Assembly: GCA_016870235.1 (NCBI GenBank)
Contig: VGCB01000253.1
Coordinates: 1 to 5,051, forward strand
DNA from: Actinomycetota bacterium
Lineage (GTDB): Bacteria > Actinomycetota > Thermoleophilia > Gaiellales > Gaiellaceae
Length of the DNA: 5,051 bases
Direction of reading: 5' to 3'
The notes under the pieces were generated by a model. It did not search any database and was not told the origin of the DNA. It worked only from the letters and a program-made list of their open reading frames with translations. Numbering within the stretch: position 1 is the first letter of the stretch; each line of letters opens with the position of its first letter. The position numbers and the translations under genes were made by a program. Positions 1 through 5,051 of the stretch are shown here, piece after piece.

Positions 1-707
1 CGCATGTGGCCGGTGTGCCGCTCTACGTCGTCCACGTCTCCTGCCTCGACGCGATCGAGCCGATCATGCACGCGCGTGAGAAGGGCTGGAACGTGTGGGG
101 CGAGACCTGCACCCAGTACCTCTTCATCGACGAGACCGCGCTCGAGAAGCCCGACTTCGAGGGCGCCAAGTACGTCTACACGCCGCCGCCGCGCCACAAG
201 TCGAACCAGGAGCACCTGTGGAAGGCGCTGCAGGCCGACGTGCTCTCCGCGGTCTCGACCGACCACTGCCCGTTCAACTGGCCGGAGCAGAAGGGCCTCG
301 GCCGCGACGACTTCTCGAAGATCCCGAACGGCGGCCCCGGCATCGAGAACCGGCTGCACATGATCCACGAGTTCGGGGTGCGGGGCGCCCGCTTCGACAT
401 GAACCGCTTCGTCCAGCTCACCTCGACGAACATCGCGAAGCTCTTCGGCCTCTACCCGAAGAAGGGCACCATCGCACCCGGCTCGGACGCCGACATCGTC
501 GTCTGGGATCCGGACCGGAAGCACACGATCACGGCGAAGGGGCAGCACTCGAAGGTCAACTACAACCTCTTCGAGGGCACCGAGGTGCGGGGCGCGGCGG
601 ACGTCGTCCTCGTCCGCGGGCAGGTGATCGTCGAGGGCGACAAGCTCGTCGCCAAGCCGGGCGCCGGGAAGTTCGTCAAGCGCGGCCCGACGGGCGCGGC
701 GGCCTAG
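1..707 (+). CDS. Dihydropyrimidinase / D-hydantoinase, C-terminal half (5'-truncated by window edge)
   Basis: Zinc amidohydrolase-superfamily enzyme that hydrolyses the ring amide of dihydropyrimidines or 5-substituted hydantoins to N-carbamoyl acids; expected to be cytoplasmic. The reading frame is already open at base 3 and ends at TAG 705-707, leaving about 234 codons of a family usually near 460, so the N-terminal half is outside the window. Visible motifs are YVVHVS (metal-ligand His at bases 33-35), GETCTQYL, the substrate-loop region YTPPPR, STDHCPF (catalytic/metal Asp at 261-263) and IPNGGPGIE (substrate-contact Asn). The end carries the usual KLFGLYPKKGTIAPGSDAD and NLFEG segments of the beta-sandwich domain. 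The spacing of 76 residues from the His to the Asp equals that between the corresponding ligands in D-hydantoinases (recalled numbering 239 and 315). The His-x-His pair and carboxylated Lys lie upstream and cannot be checked. In-frame GTG/ATG codons near the edge are internal, not starts. The next gene follows after 11 bases, so an operon is likely. The choice between dihydropyrimidinase, hydantoinase and a related cyclic amidase is not resolved. Confidence 0.93.
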   Translation, partial: HVAGVPLYVVHVSCLDAIEPIMHAREKGWNVWGETCTQYLFIDETALEKPDFEGAKYVYTPPPRHKSNQEHLWKALQADVLSAVSTDHCPFNWPEQKGLGRDDFSKIPNGGPGIENRLHMIHEFGVRGARFDMNRFVQLTSTNIAKLFGLYPKKGTIAPGSDADIVVWDPDRKHTITAKGQHSKVNYNLFEGTEVRGAADVVLVRGQVIVEGDKLVAKPGAGKFVKRGPTGAAA

Positions 708-712
708 GGGAG
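707..712 (+). promoter_or_regulatory. Shine-Dalgarno site of the isochorismatase-family gene
   Basis: GGGGAG overlaps the last base of the hydantoinase stop codon and sits 6 bases before the ATG at 719. It supports this ATG rather than any upstream in-frame codon of the longer open frame, which would overlap the hydantoinase gene out of frame. Confidence 0.7.
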
Positions 713-718
713 CGGGCG

Positions 719-1369
719 ATGTCCGACGACGCTGCACGGAAGGTCTACGACAAGGCCGGGCTGGGGCAGGCGGTGACGATGGGCGAGCGGCCCTGCGTGC
801 TCGTGATCGACTTCACCTGCGGGTTCACCGATCCCGAGTGCGCGCTCGGGTCGGACTGCGCGCCTGCAGTCGAGGCGACGCGGCGCGTGCTCGACGCGGC
901 CCGGGAGAAGGGCCTCCCGGTCGTCTACACGACGATCGGCTTCGAGCCCAACCTCAAGGACGGCGCGCTCTGGATGCAGAAGGTGCCGTCGCTCGCCGAC
1001 TTGCAGGTGGGCGGCCGCTGGGTCGAGATCGATCCGCGCCTCGGCCTCCGCGACGACGAGACGGTGATCATGAAGAAGGGCGCCTCGGGCTTCTTCGGCA
1101 CGAACCTCTCCTCGGTGCTCGTGGCGCAGCGGGTCGATTCGGTGATCCTGTGCGGCGCGACCACGAGCGGGTGCGTCCGGGCGACGGCGGTCGACCTCCT
1201 GCAGCACGGGTGGCCGACGCTGGTGCCGCGCGAGTGCGTGGCCGATCGAGCGCAGGCGCCGCACGAGGCGAACCTGTTCGACATCCAGGCGAAGTACGCC
1301 GACGTGGTCTCGGTCGAGGAGGCGATCGCGTACCTCGCCGGCGTCCCGTCCGCGGTGGCCACGGCATGA
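719..1369 (+). CDS. Isochorismatase-family cysteine hydrolase, N-carbamoylsarcosine amidohydrolase-like
   Basis: A 216-residue cytoplasmic cysteine hydrolase that cleaves a C-N amide bond; the closest fit I recognise is N-carbamoylsarcosine amidohydrolase (N-carbamoylsarcosine to sarcosine, CO2 and ammonia). The catalytic triad is visible: Asp31 in VLVIDFTCGFTD, Lys119 in VIMKKGASGFFGTNL and nucleophile Cys152 in GATTSGCVRAT. The Lys-to-Cys distance of 33 residues equals that of the Arthrobacter enzyme (Lys144, Cys177, from memory). Other shared segments are a family-like N-terminus (VYDKAGLGQ), LWMQKVPSL in the place of its LWYSKIP, and the run NLFDIQAKYADV near the end. RutB-type ureidoacrylate hydrolase, maleamate amidohydrolase and nicotinamidase share the fold and remain possible, but the N-terminal and mid-protein similarity favours the carbamoylsarcosine group. 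The start follows a good ribosome binding site. The stop overlaps the next gene's start (ATGA), so the two are probably translationally coupled. Its position after a hydantoinase suggests that it removes the carbamoyl group from that enzyme's product; this is inference. Confidence 0.9.
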   Translation: MSDDAARKVYDKAGLGQAVTMGERPCVLVIDFTCGFTDPECALGSDCAPAVEATRRVLDAAREKGLPVVYTTIGFEPNLKDGALWMQKVPSLADLQVGGRWVEIDPRLGLRDDETVIMKKGASGFFGTNLSSVLVAQRVDSVILCGATTSGCVRATAVDLLQHGWPTLVPRECVADRAQAPHEANLFDIQAKYADVVSVEEAIAYLAGVPSAVATA

Positions 1370-2409
1370 CGCACCGGGTGGCGCTCTGGCCCGGCGACGG
1401 CGTCGGCCCGGAGGTGATCGTCGAGGCGCGGCGGGTCGTCGACGCCCTCGGGCTCGACCTCGAGTGGACGGAGCTGCCGTGGGGCTCCGCCCACTATCAC
1501 GAGCACGGCCGGATGATGAGCGAGGACTGGGAAGACATCCTCCGCGCCCACGATGCCGTGTTGATGGGGGCGATCGGCCACCCGAGCGTGCCCGATCCCG
1601 TCTCGCTCTGGGGCTCGATCCTGCTCGTCCGGCAGAAGCTCGATCTCTGGGCGAACGTCCGGCCTGCGAGGCTCCTGCCGGGGATCCCGTGTCCGCTCGG
1701 CGGCCGCGGCCCGGCCGACGTCGACATGGTCTTCGTCCGCGAGAACACCGAAGGGGAGTACGCCGGCGTCGGCGGCCGCACGCATCGCGGGCTGCCGATC
1801 GAGGTCGGGATCGAGACGAGCGTCTTCACGCGCACCGGCGTCGAGCGGGTCGCCCGTCACGCGTTCGAGCTCGCGGCCGGCCGCCGCGGCGTCTTGACGA
1901 GCGCGACGAAGTCGAACGCCTCGCGGTTCGGCTACGTGCTCTGGGACGAGGTCGTGGAAGAGGTGCACGCCGGATTTCCGGGCGTCCGCGTCGAGCGGGT
2001 ACTCGTCGACGCGCTCGCGGCGCGCATGATCCGGAGCCCCGAGAGCCTCGACGTCGTCGTCGCCTCGAACCTGTTCGGCGACATCCTCACCGACCTTGCC
2101 GCCGCGATCCAGGGTGGCATGGGGATGGCGGCGTCGGCGAACGTCGCTCCCGGCACCGACGCACCGGGGCTCTTCGAGCCCGTCCACGGCTCTGCGCCCG
2201 ACATCGCCGGTCAGGGGATCGGCAACCCGGCGGGGGCGATCTGGAGCGCCTCGCTGATGCTCGAGCACCTCGGCGAGGCCGAGGCGGCGAGACGGGTCAT
2301 GGACGCGCTGTCGGATGTCTGTCGCGACGGTCCGCGGACCCGCGACGTCGGCGGGACGGCGACGACGGCCGAGGTCGGGAACGCGGTGGCGCAGCGCGTC
2401 GCCGGCTGA
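1366..2409 (+). CDS. Tartrate/D-malate dehydrogenase-type NAD-dependent decarboxylating dehydrogenase
   Basis: A 347-residue member of the isocitrate/isopropylmalate dehydrogenase family, closest in motifs to the tartrate dehydrogenase/decarboxylase and D-malate dehydrogenase group (TtuC, DmlA), whose members are about 350-360 residues. These enzymes oxidise a 2-hydroxy acid with NAD+ and decarboxylate it using Mg2+ or Mn2+. Visible: GDGVGPE (10-16), [11 protein letters not shown] (67-77), substrate-carboxylate arginines at 89, 99 and 125, [14 protein letters not shown] (125-138) with Tyr132, LTSATKSN with catalytic Lys182, Asp215 in VLVDAL, Asp239 and Asp243 in NLFGDILTD, and [12 protein letters not shown] (271-282), where Asp279 fits NAD rather than NADP binding. 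The [10 protein letters not shown] tail is also typical. The [13 protein letters not shown] loop and GGR after EY separate it from leucine-pathway LeuB. The exact substrate (D-malate, tartrate or another hydroxy diacid) is uncertain. The ATG lies within the previous stop region (ATGA) with only a weak GGTGG seven bases upstream, so coupled translation is likely. No gene follows on this strand. Confidence 0.9.
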   Translation: MTHRVALWPGDGVGPEVIVEARRVVDALGLDLEWTELPWGSAHYHEHGRMMSEDWEDILRAHDAVLMGAIGHPSVPDPVSLWGSILLVRQKLDLWANVRPARLLPGIPCPLGGRGPADVDMVFVRENTEGEYAGVGGRTHRGLPIEVGIETSVFTRTGVERVARHAFELAAGRRGVLTSATKSNASRFGYVLWDEVVEEVHAGFPGVRVERVLVDALAARMIRSPESLDVVVASNLFGDILTDLAAAIQGGMGMAASANVAPGTDAPGLFEPVHGSAPDIAGQGIGNPAGAIWSASLMLEHLGEAEAARRVMDALSDVCRDGPRTRDVGGTATTAEVGNAVAQRVAG

Positions 2410-2803
2410 GGTTGCTCGCCGGGAGGGATCGATCGACGAGACGACGGCAACGAGCCGCTGGTACGCCGCGTCGATCTCCGGCGCCCATCTCGCGGAGCCG
2501 TCTGCGATCCCGTCCCAGGCCGCGATCAGCCGACGCGCGTCCTCGGTACGCGTCTTCGGCAGCGGCAGGCGGCTGTACGCGTCCGCGGTCGCGCGGTGCG
2601 AGAGCTTCGAGCCGCGGGCGAGCGAGCCGGTCGGTTCGAGGTCGGACGACGTCTCCCGCAGTCCTGGCACGCCACTCAGAGCACGCCTGGGCCCGCCACT
2701 CAGAGAGGGTGATGCGGTGGTCAAGATCGCGACCGGCGCAGCCCACGCTCGCAACAGCCGTGAGGAGAAGTAGGCAGGGGCCCGTCGTCCGACGTCTGCC
2801 CAT
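2410..2803 (-). pseudogene. Small putative lipoprotein, frameshifted and without its own stop codon
   Basis: No family recognised. Reading leftward from ATG at 2803-2801, the first frame gives a lipoprotein-like signal: MGRRRTTGP, a hydrophobic run CLLLLTAVASVG, then the candidate lipid-modified Cys22 and a polar segment with SEWRAQACSEWRA. Good coding character then passes to a second frame from about 2655 to about 2425, with strongly GC third positions and amphipathic helix-like text such as ATADAYSRLPLPKT, EDARRLIAAWDGI and APEIDAAYQRLVAVVSSID. Joining them needs one extra base removed (or two restored) somewhere around 2640-2680. The intact product would be about 125 residues: signal peptide, one Cys soon after it, then two or three helices. 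No stop occurs in the second frame near 2410; it runs on antisense through the dehydrogenase gene. The ATG is 24 bases past the transporter stop, with only a weak GAGA 9 bases before it, so it may be the operon's third gene. Decay, truncation or a sequencing error could explain it. The left boundary is approximate. Confidence 0.55.
2663..2705. repeat. Short imperfect tandem repeat inside the lipoprotein remnant
   Basis: CCTGGCACGCCACTCAGAG at 2663-2681 is followed by CCTGGGCCCGCCACTCAGAG at 2686-2705. The conserved GCCACTCAGAG parts are offset by 24 bases, and one copy has an extra G near its CCTGG end. On the minus strand the repeat encodes SEWRAQAC followed by SEWRA. It lies next to the point where the coding frame appears to change. 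Confidence 0.7.
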
Positions 2804-2827
2804 GTCGCGCAGTCTCGAGCGGGCGTC

Positions 2828-3691
2828 TCAGCGTGCGATGCCCACGATCGCGCTGCCGCCGACGACGAGCGCCGCGGCGAGGACCAGGCGGCTGCCGACC
2901 GCCTCGCTGCGCCCGAGCAGCACCGCGGAGAAGAGGACGCCCCAGAGAGACTGCGTCGCGTTGAGGGGCGCCACGACGCTCACCCGCCCCCGGTCGAACC
3001 CGAGCACGAGGCAGATGTAGGCGCCGCCGAGGACGAGCCCGACGGGGAGGAACGTCCGCAGGGTCGAGCGGACGGAGCCGGCCAGCTGGTGCCGCCGCAC
3101 GATCAGCACGTAGAGCGCGACGGTGGTGAAGGCGCCGAGGAGCGACGCTGCCGCCGCGGCCACGGCGGGCGGGTCGACGTCCTGTGTCGCCCAGCGGACG
3201 AGGTTGTCGCGGACGCTGAACATGACTGCGCACGTAAGCGCGAAGACGGCGCCGAGCAGCCGGAAGTGTGCCGGCCTGCTCCGCTCGAAGACGAGGGCCG
3301 CGCCGCCGGCGACGACGAGAAGCGTCGCCAGCGCGAGCAGCGGGTCGAACTGCTCGTCGAGGAACACGAGCGCGATCCCGACCGACAGGATCGGGGCGAT
3401 GCCGATGATCACCGACGCTCGCGCCGGGCCCGCGTCGCGGACGGCCATCAGGAAGATGATCTGCGAGGCGCCGGGAACGAAGAGGCCGACGAGGTAGAAC
3501 GGCAGGAGGTCGCGGATCTCGAGCCCCGCCAGGGACGGCGCCGAGATCGCGAGGGCGGTGAGGAAGCCGGTGCCGATGATCACGGGCGCCCCGAGCTGCG
3601 GGTCGCCGCCGCGCTGCAGCGCCATGCGCACGACCACCGCGAACAGCCCGAAGAGGAGCCCTGCCCCGAGCGCGAAGGCGACGGCCGCCAA
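2828..3691 (-). CDS. EamA/DMT-superfamily integral membrane transporter
   Basis: A 287-residue hydrophobic inner-membrane protein with the length and two-repeat layout of EamA (drug/metabolite transporter) proteins, which normally have ten helices. Repeat one covers roughly residues 1-137 and repeat two 144-285. Each ends in the typical sequence: GPARASVIIGIAPILSVG with FLDEQFD (about 88-116) in the first, and GRVSVVAPLNATQSLWGVLF (235-254) with LLGRSE in the second. Substrates of the family are varied (amino acids, metabolites, nucleotide sugars), so none is assigned. The start is taken as TTG at 3691-3689, because the next in-frame ATG (residue 23) would remove the first helix and the upstream TAG at 3697-3695 blocks any longer form. 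No Shine-Dalgarno is seen. The gene starts three bases after the amidase stop, so termination-reinitiation or coupling is likely, and the two proteins probably serve one pathway, for example uptake or release of an N-carbamoyl compound or amino acid. That role is inferred from position only. Confidence 0.9.
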   Translation of the reverse strand: MAAVAFALGAGLLFGLFAVVVRMALQRGGDPQLGAPVIIGTGFLTALAISAPSLAGLEIRDLLPFYLVGLFVPGASQIIFLMAVRDAGPARASVIIGIAPILSVGIALVFLDEQFDPLLALATLLVVAGGAALVFERSRPAHFRLLGAVFALTCAVMFSVRDNLVRWATQDVDPPAVAAAAASLLGAFTTVALYVLIVRRHQLAGSVRSTLRTFLPVGLVLGGAYICLVLGFDRGRVSVVAPLNATQSLWGVLFSAVLLGRSEAVGSRLVLAAALVVGGSAIVGIAR

Positions 3692-3694
3692 GGG

Positions 3695-4942
3695 CTACTG
3701 CAGCGCTGCGATCGCGTTGAGGATGATCTCGGCTGCGAGCGCCCCGTCGGCCGGATCGGCGACCTCGGCCGGGGAGTGGCTGATCCCGTCGAGGCACGGG
3801 ACGAAGACCATCGCGATCGGGGCGCGGTCGGCCACCGCCATCGAGTCGTGCGCGGCGCCGGAGGGCATCGTCAGGAACGGCTCGCCCGTCGCGGTCGCCG
3901 CTGCCTCCAGCGCGGCCACGATCGCCGGATCGCTCGGAGTCGGCGCGAGCGTCTGCCGCTCCGCCCAGCGCGCGGTCATCCCCCGCCGCTTGGCTGTCGC
4001 CTCGGCGAAGGCGGCGATGTCGCGAGCGACGCCGCGGAACGCCTCCTCGTCGGTGCCCCGGATGTCGAGGGAGAAGCGCGCCCGGCCGGGGATGACGTTG
4101 ATCAGGCTCGGCTCGAAGGCGATCTCGCCCACCGTGCCGACCGTGCCCCTCCCGGCCGCAGTCGCCAGGCGCTCGAGCTCCAGGATGCACTCCGCCGCCA
4201 CCGTCCCCGCGTCGAGGCGTCCGCCCATCGGCGTCCCGCCCGCGTGGTCGGCGCGGCCCTCGACGGCGATGTCGCCGTGCACGTACCCGGCGATCCCGGT
4301 CACGATCCCGATGCGGTTGCCCGTGTCCTGGAGCACCCGTGCCTGCTCGATGTGCATCTCGATCCAGCCGGTGAGGTCGTCGAGCACGTGCGCCGACTCG
4401 CGCCAGCGCTCGACCGGGTAGCCGGCGTCCTGCGCGTGCTCCCAGAAGCTGCGGCCGTCGTCGATCGCCCGGAAGCGCTCCCGGAGATCCTCCTCGCTGA
4501 CGTGCTGCGCCATGATCCGGCTGCCGAGAAGCATCTGGCCGAAGCCGGAGCCCTCCTCCTCGAGGAACGCGATCGCCTGCAGGCCGAGGTCGAGCCCGTG
4601 CTCGACGCTGAGCCGGCAGACCTCGAGCGCGGTGACGACGCCCATCGTGCCGTCCCACTTGCCGCCGTTCCGGTTCGAGTCACAGTGCGAGCCGATCCCG
4701 AACACCCTCTCGCCGCGTGGTCGGTTGCGGGCGACGAGCGTGCCGACCGGGTCCTCGGACACCTCGAAGCCGATCGCCTGGAACGCGCGCGTGAAGTAGT
4801 CGAGCGTGTTCCGGTACTCGAGGATGTAGGCGTAGCGGCGGATCGCCTCGGCCGACGTCGTGTAGTCGGGGCCGCCGAGGGTCTCGACGTCGCGCTCGAT
4901 CCGGCCAGCCGAGCGCTCGCGGTCGATGGCGATGTGCGGCAT
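3695..4942 (-). CDS. M20-type metallo-amidase, hydantoinase/carbamoylase family
   Basis: A 415-residue dinuclear-metal amidohydrolase of the group containing N-carbamoyl-L-amino-acid hydrolase, beta-ureidopropionase and allantoate amidohydrolase (about 400-420 residues). These cytoplasmic enzymes release ammonia and CO2 from N-carbamoyl or ureido acids. Metal and catalytic residues are all present: His86 and Asp88 in GSHCDS, Asp97 in GGKWDG, the Glu128-130 run in FLEEEGSGF, His197 in WIEMHIEQ, His233 in ADHAGGTPM, and His389 in GISHSPAE. The dimerisation/lid domain runs from about 213 to 330 with INVIPG at 281-286, and SGAAHDSM with His365 completes the site. Departures from the usual family text are GSGF for GSRF, EQA for EQG and HAGG for HAGT, so it may be a subgroup with its own specificity. 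The ATG at 4942 gives the expected N-terminal length (IDRERSAGRIERDVETLGG). There is no Shine-Dalgarno, but a TAGAGT hexamer lies just upstream, suggesting a nearly leaderless mRNA. The transporter gene follows in the same frame after TAG-CCC. Confidence 0.93.
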   Translation of the reverse strand: MPHIAIDRERSAGRIERDVETLGGPDYTTSAEAIRRYAYILEYRNTLDYFTRAFQAIGFEVSEDPVGTLVARNRPRGERVFGIGSHCDSNRNGGKWDGTMGVVTALEVCRLSVEHGLDLGLQAIAFLEEEGSGFGQMLLGSRIMAQHVSEEDLRERFRAIDDGRSFWEHAQDAGYPVERWRESAHVLDDLTGWIEMHIEQARVLQDTGNRIGIVTGIAGYVHGDIAVEGRADHAGGTPMGGRLDAGTVAAECILELERLATAAGRGTVGTVGEIAFEPSLINVIPGRARFSLDIRGTDEEAFRGVARDIAAFAEATAKRRGMTARWAERQTLAPTPSDPAIVAALEAAATATGEPFLTMPSGAAHDSMAVADRAPIAMVFVPCLDGISHSPAEVADPADGALAAEIILNAIAALQ

Positions 4943-4967
4943 ACGGCTGCGACTCTACACTCGTCCC
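4943..4967. promoter_or_regulatory. Divergent promoter region with two overlapping -10-like hexamers
   Basis: This is the whole gap between the amidase start (ATG at 4942, leftward) and the next gene's GTG at 4968 (rightward). On the + strand TACACT occupies 4956-4961, six bases before the GTG. On the - strand TAGAGT occupies 4957-4952, nine bases before the ATG. The two hexamers share the central TA at 4956-4957 and both fit the TAnnnT pattern. With usual -10 spacing, transcription would begin at about 4968 rightward and about 4945 leftward, so both mRNAs would be leaderless or nearly so, which fits the lack of Shine-Dalgarno sites. I see no convincing -35 element for either direction. Promoter activity is inferred. 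Confidence 0.5.
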
Positions 4968-5051
4968 GTGACTGCGGGAGACCCTGCCGGAGACGACGAC
5001 TTCCGGCCGCCCGAGGCCCGGGTGCGGGCCGTGCTCTGGGAGGCGGAGGGG
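4968..5051 (+). CDS. Start of an unrecognised gene (3'-truncated by window edge)
   Basis: An open frame of 28 codons from GTG at 4968 to the window end, with nearly all third positions G or C after the first few codons, as in neighbouring genes. The residues are polar and acidic at first (DPAGDDDFRPPE) and then read ARVRAVLWEAEG. This is too little to name a family. The GTG is chosen because a TACACT hexamer lies at leaderless spacing just upstream. It is divergent from the amidase gene; a divergent neighbour of a catabolic operon is often its regulator, but nothing in these residues shows a DNA-binding motif. Confidence 0.5.
   Translation, partial: MTAGDPAGDDDFRPPEARVRAVLWEAEG

Noticed and set aside
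95..718. Upstream extension of the isochorismatase-family frame into the hydantoinase gene
   Set aside because: The extension is Arg/Pro-rich shadow text of the hydantoinase. The family N-terminus and a Shine-Dalgarno site both place the start at 719.
2405..2465. Possible bidirectional terminator between the convergent operons
   Set aside because: A GATCGATC palindrome and some GC-rich stretches are present near 2430, but I could not find a stable stem-loop followed by a T-run on either strand.
925..2754. Very long minus-strand open frame (about 609 codons) antisense to the dehydrogenase and amidase genes
   Set aside because: Only its first part (about 2655-2425) looks coding. The rest is Arg/Asp/Pro-rich shadow text opposite two genes with intact catalytic motifs, as expected at this GC content.
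2315..2773. Plus-strand open frame spanning the end of the dehydrogenase gene and the gap after it
   Set aside because: Its text has no family resemblance and weaker codon bias than the minus-strand lipoprotein frames over the same bases.
2721..4658. Long minus-strand open frame (about 645 codons) across the amidase and transporter genes
   Set aside because: It is an Arg/Gly/Pro-rich shadow in another frame of two well-supported same-strand genes, with no recognisable motif.
4965..4978. CCCG...CGGG inverted repeat over the start of the divergent gene, as a possible operator
   Set aside because: The arms are only four bases long, which is expected often by chance at this GC content.
1..5051. 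CRISPR array, tRNA/rRNA genes, insertion sequence ends or phage genes
   Set aside because: No regularly spaced repeats, RNA gene signatures, transposase motifs or terminal inverted repeats were seen on either strand.

Overview
The window is about 70% G+C by eye, is almost fully coding, and has strongly GC-biased third codon positions. Its genes are tightly packed: one ATGA stop/start overlap, one 3-nt gap, and a divergent pair that looks leaderless. This fits a high-GC soil-type bacterium, most likely an actinobacterium in the broad sense (Thermoleophilia-like lineages fit). The taxonomic call is an inference from composition and style, because no rRNA or marker gene is present.

Layout. On the + strand, bases 1-2409 carry a run of three genes. 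They are the C-terminal half of a dihydropyrimidinase/D-hydantoinase (cut by the left edge), an isochorismatase-fold cysteine hydrolase that closely resembles N-carbamoylsarcosine amidohydrolase (719-1369), and a tartrate/D-malate dehydrogenase-type beta-decarboxylating dehydrogenase (1366-2409). On the - strand, a second run reads toward it: an M20-type hydantoinase/carbamoylase-family amidase (4942-3695), an EamA/DMT-type membrane transporter (3691-2828), and then what looks like a small frameshifted lipoprotein gene (2803 to about 2410). The two runs converge at about 2410, where I see no convincing terminator hairpin. At the right edge a new + strand gene begins at 4968, divergent from the amidase. 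The short gap between them holds two overlapping, oppositely oriented -10-like hexamers.

How it may work together. Dihydropyrimidinases open cyclic ureides (dihydropyrimidines, hydantoins) to N-carbamoyl acids. N-carbamoylsarcosine amidase-like enzymes and M20 carbamoylases both remove the carbamoyl group, giving an amino acid plus ammonia and CO2. The transporter could move substrate or product, and the dehydrogenase would act on a 2-hydroxy acid such as D-malate or tartrate. The simplest reading is a catabolic locus for a cyclic ureide or related N-carbamoyl compound. The exact substrate cannot be read from the sequence.

The points most worth a second look are the frameshifted lipoprotein, the overlapping divergent promoter, the presence of two unrelated candidates for the decarbamoylation step, and the hydroxy-acid dehydrogenase translationally coupled to an amidase. 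I found no CRISPR array, insertion sequence, RNA gene or clearly new multi-gene system.
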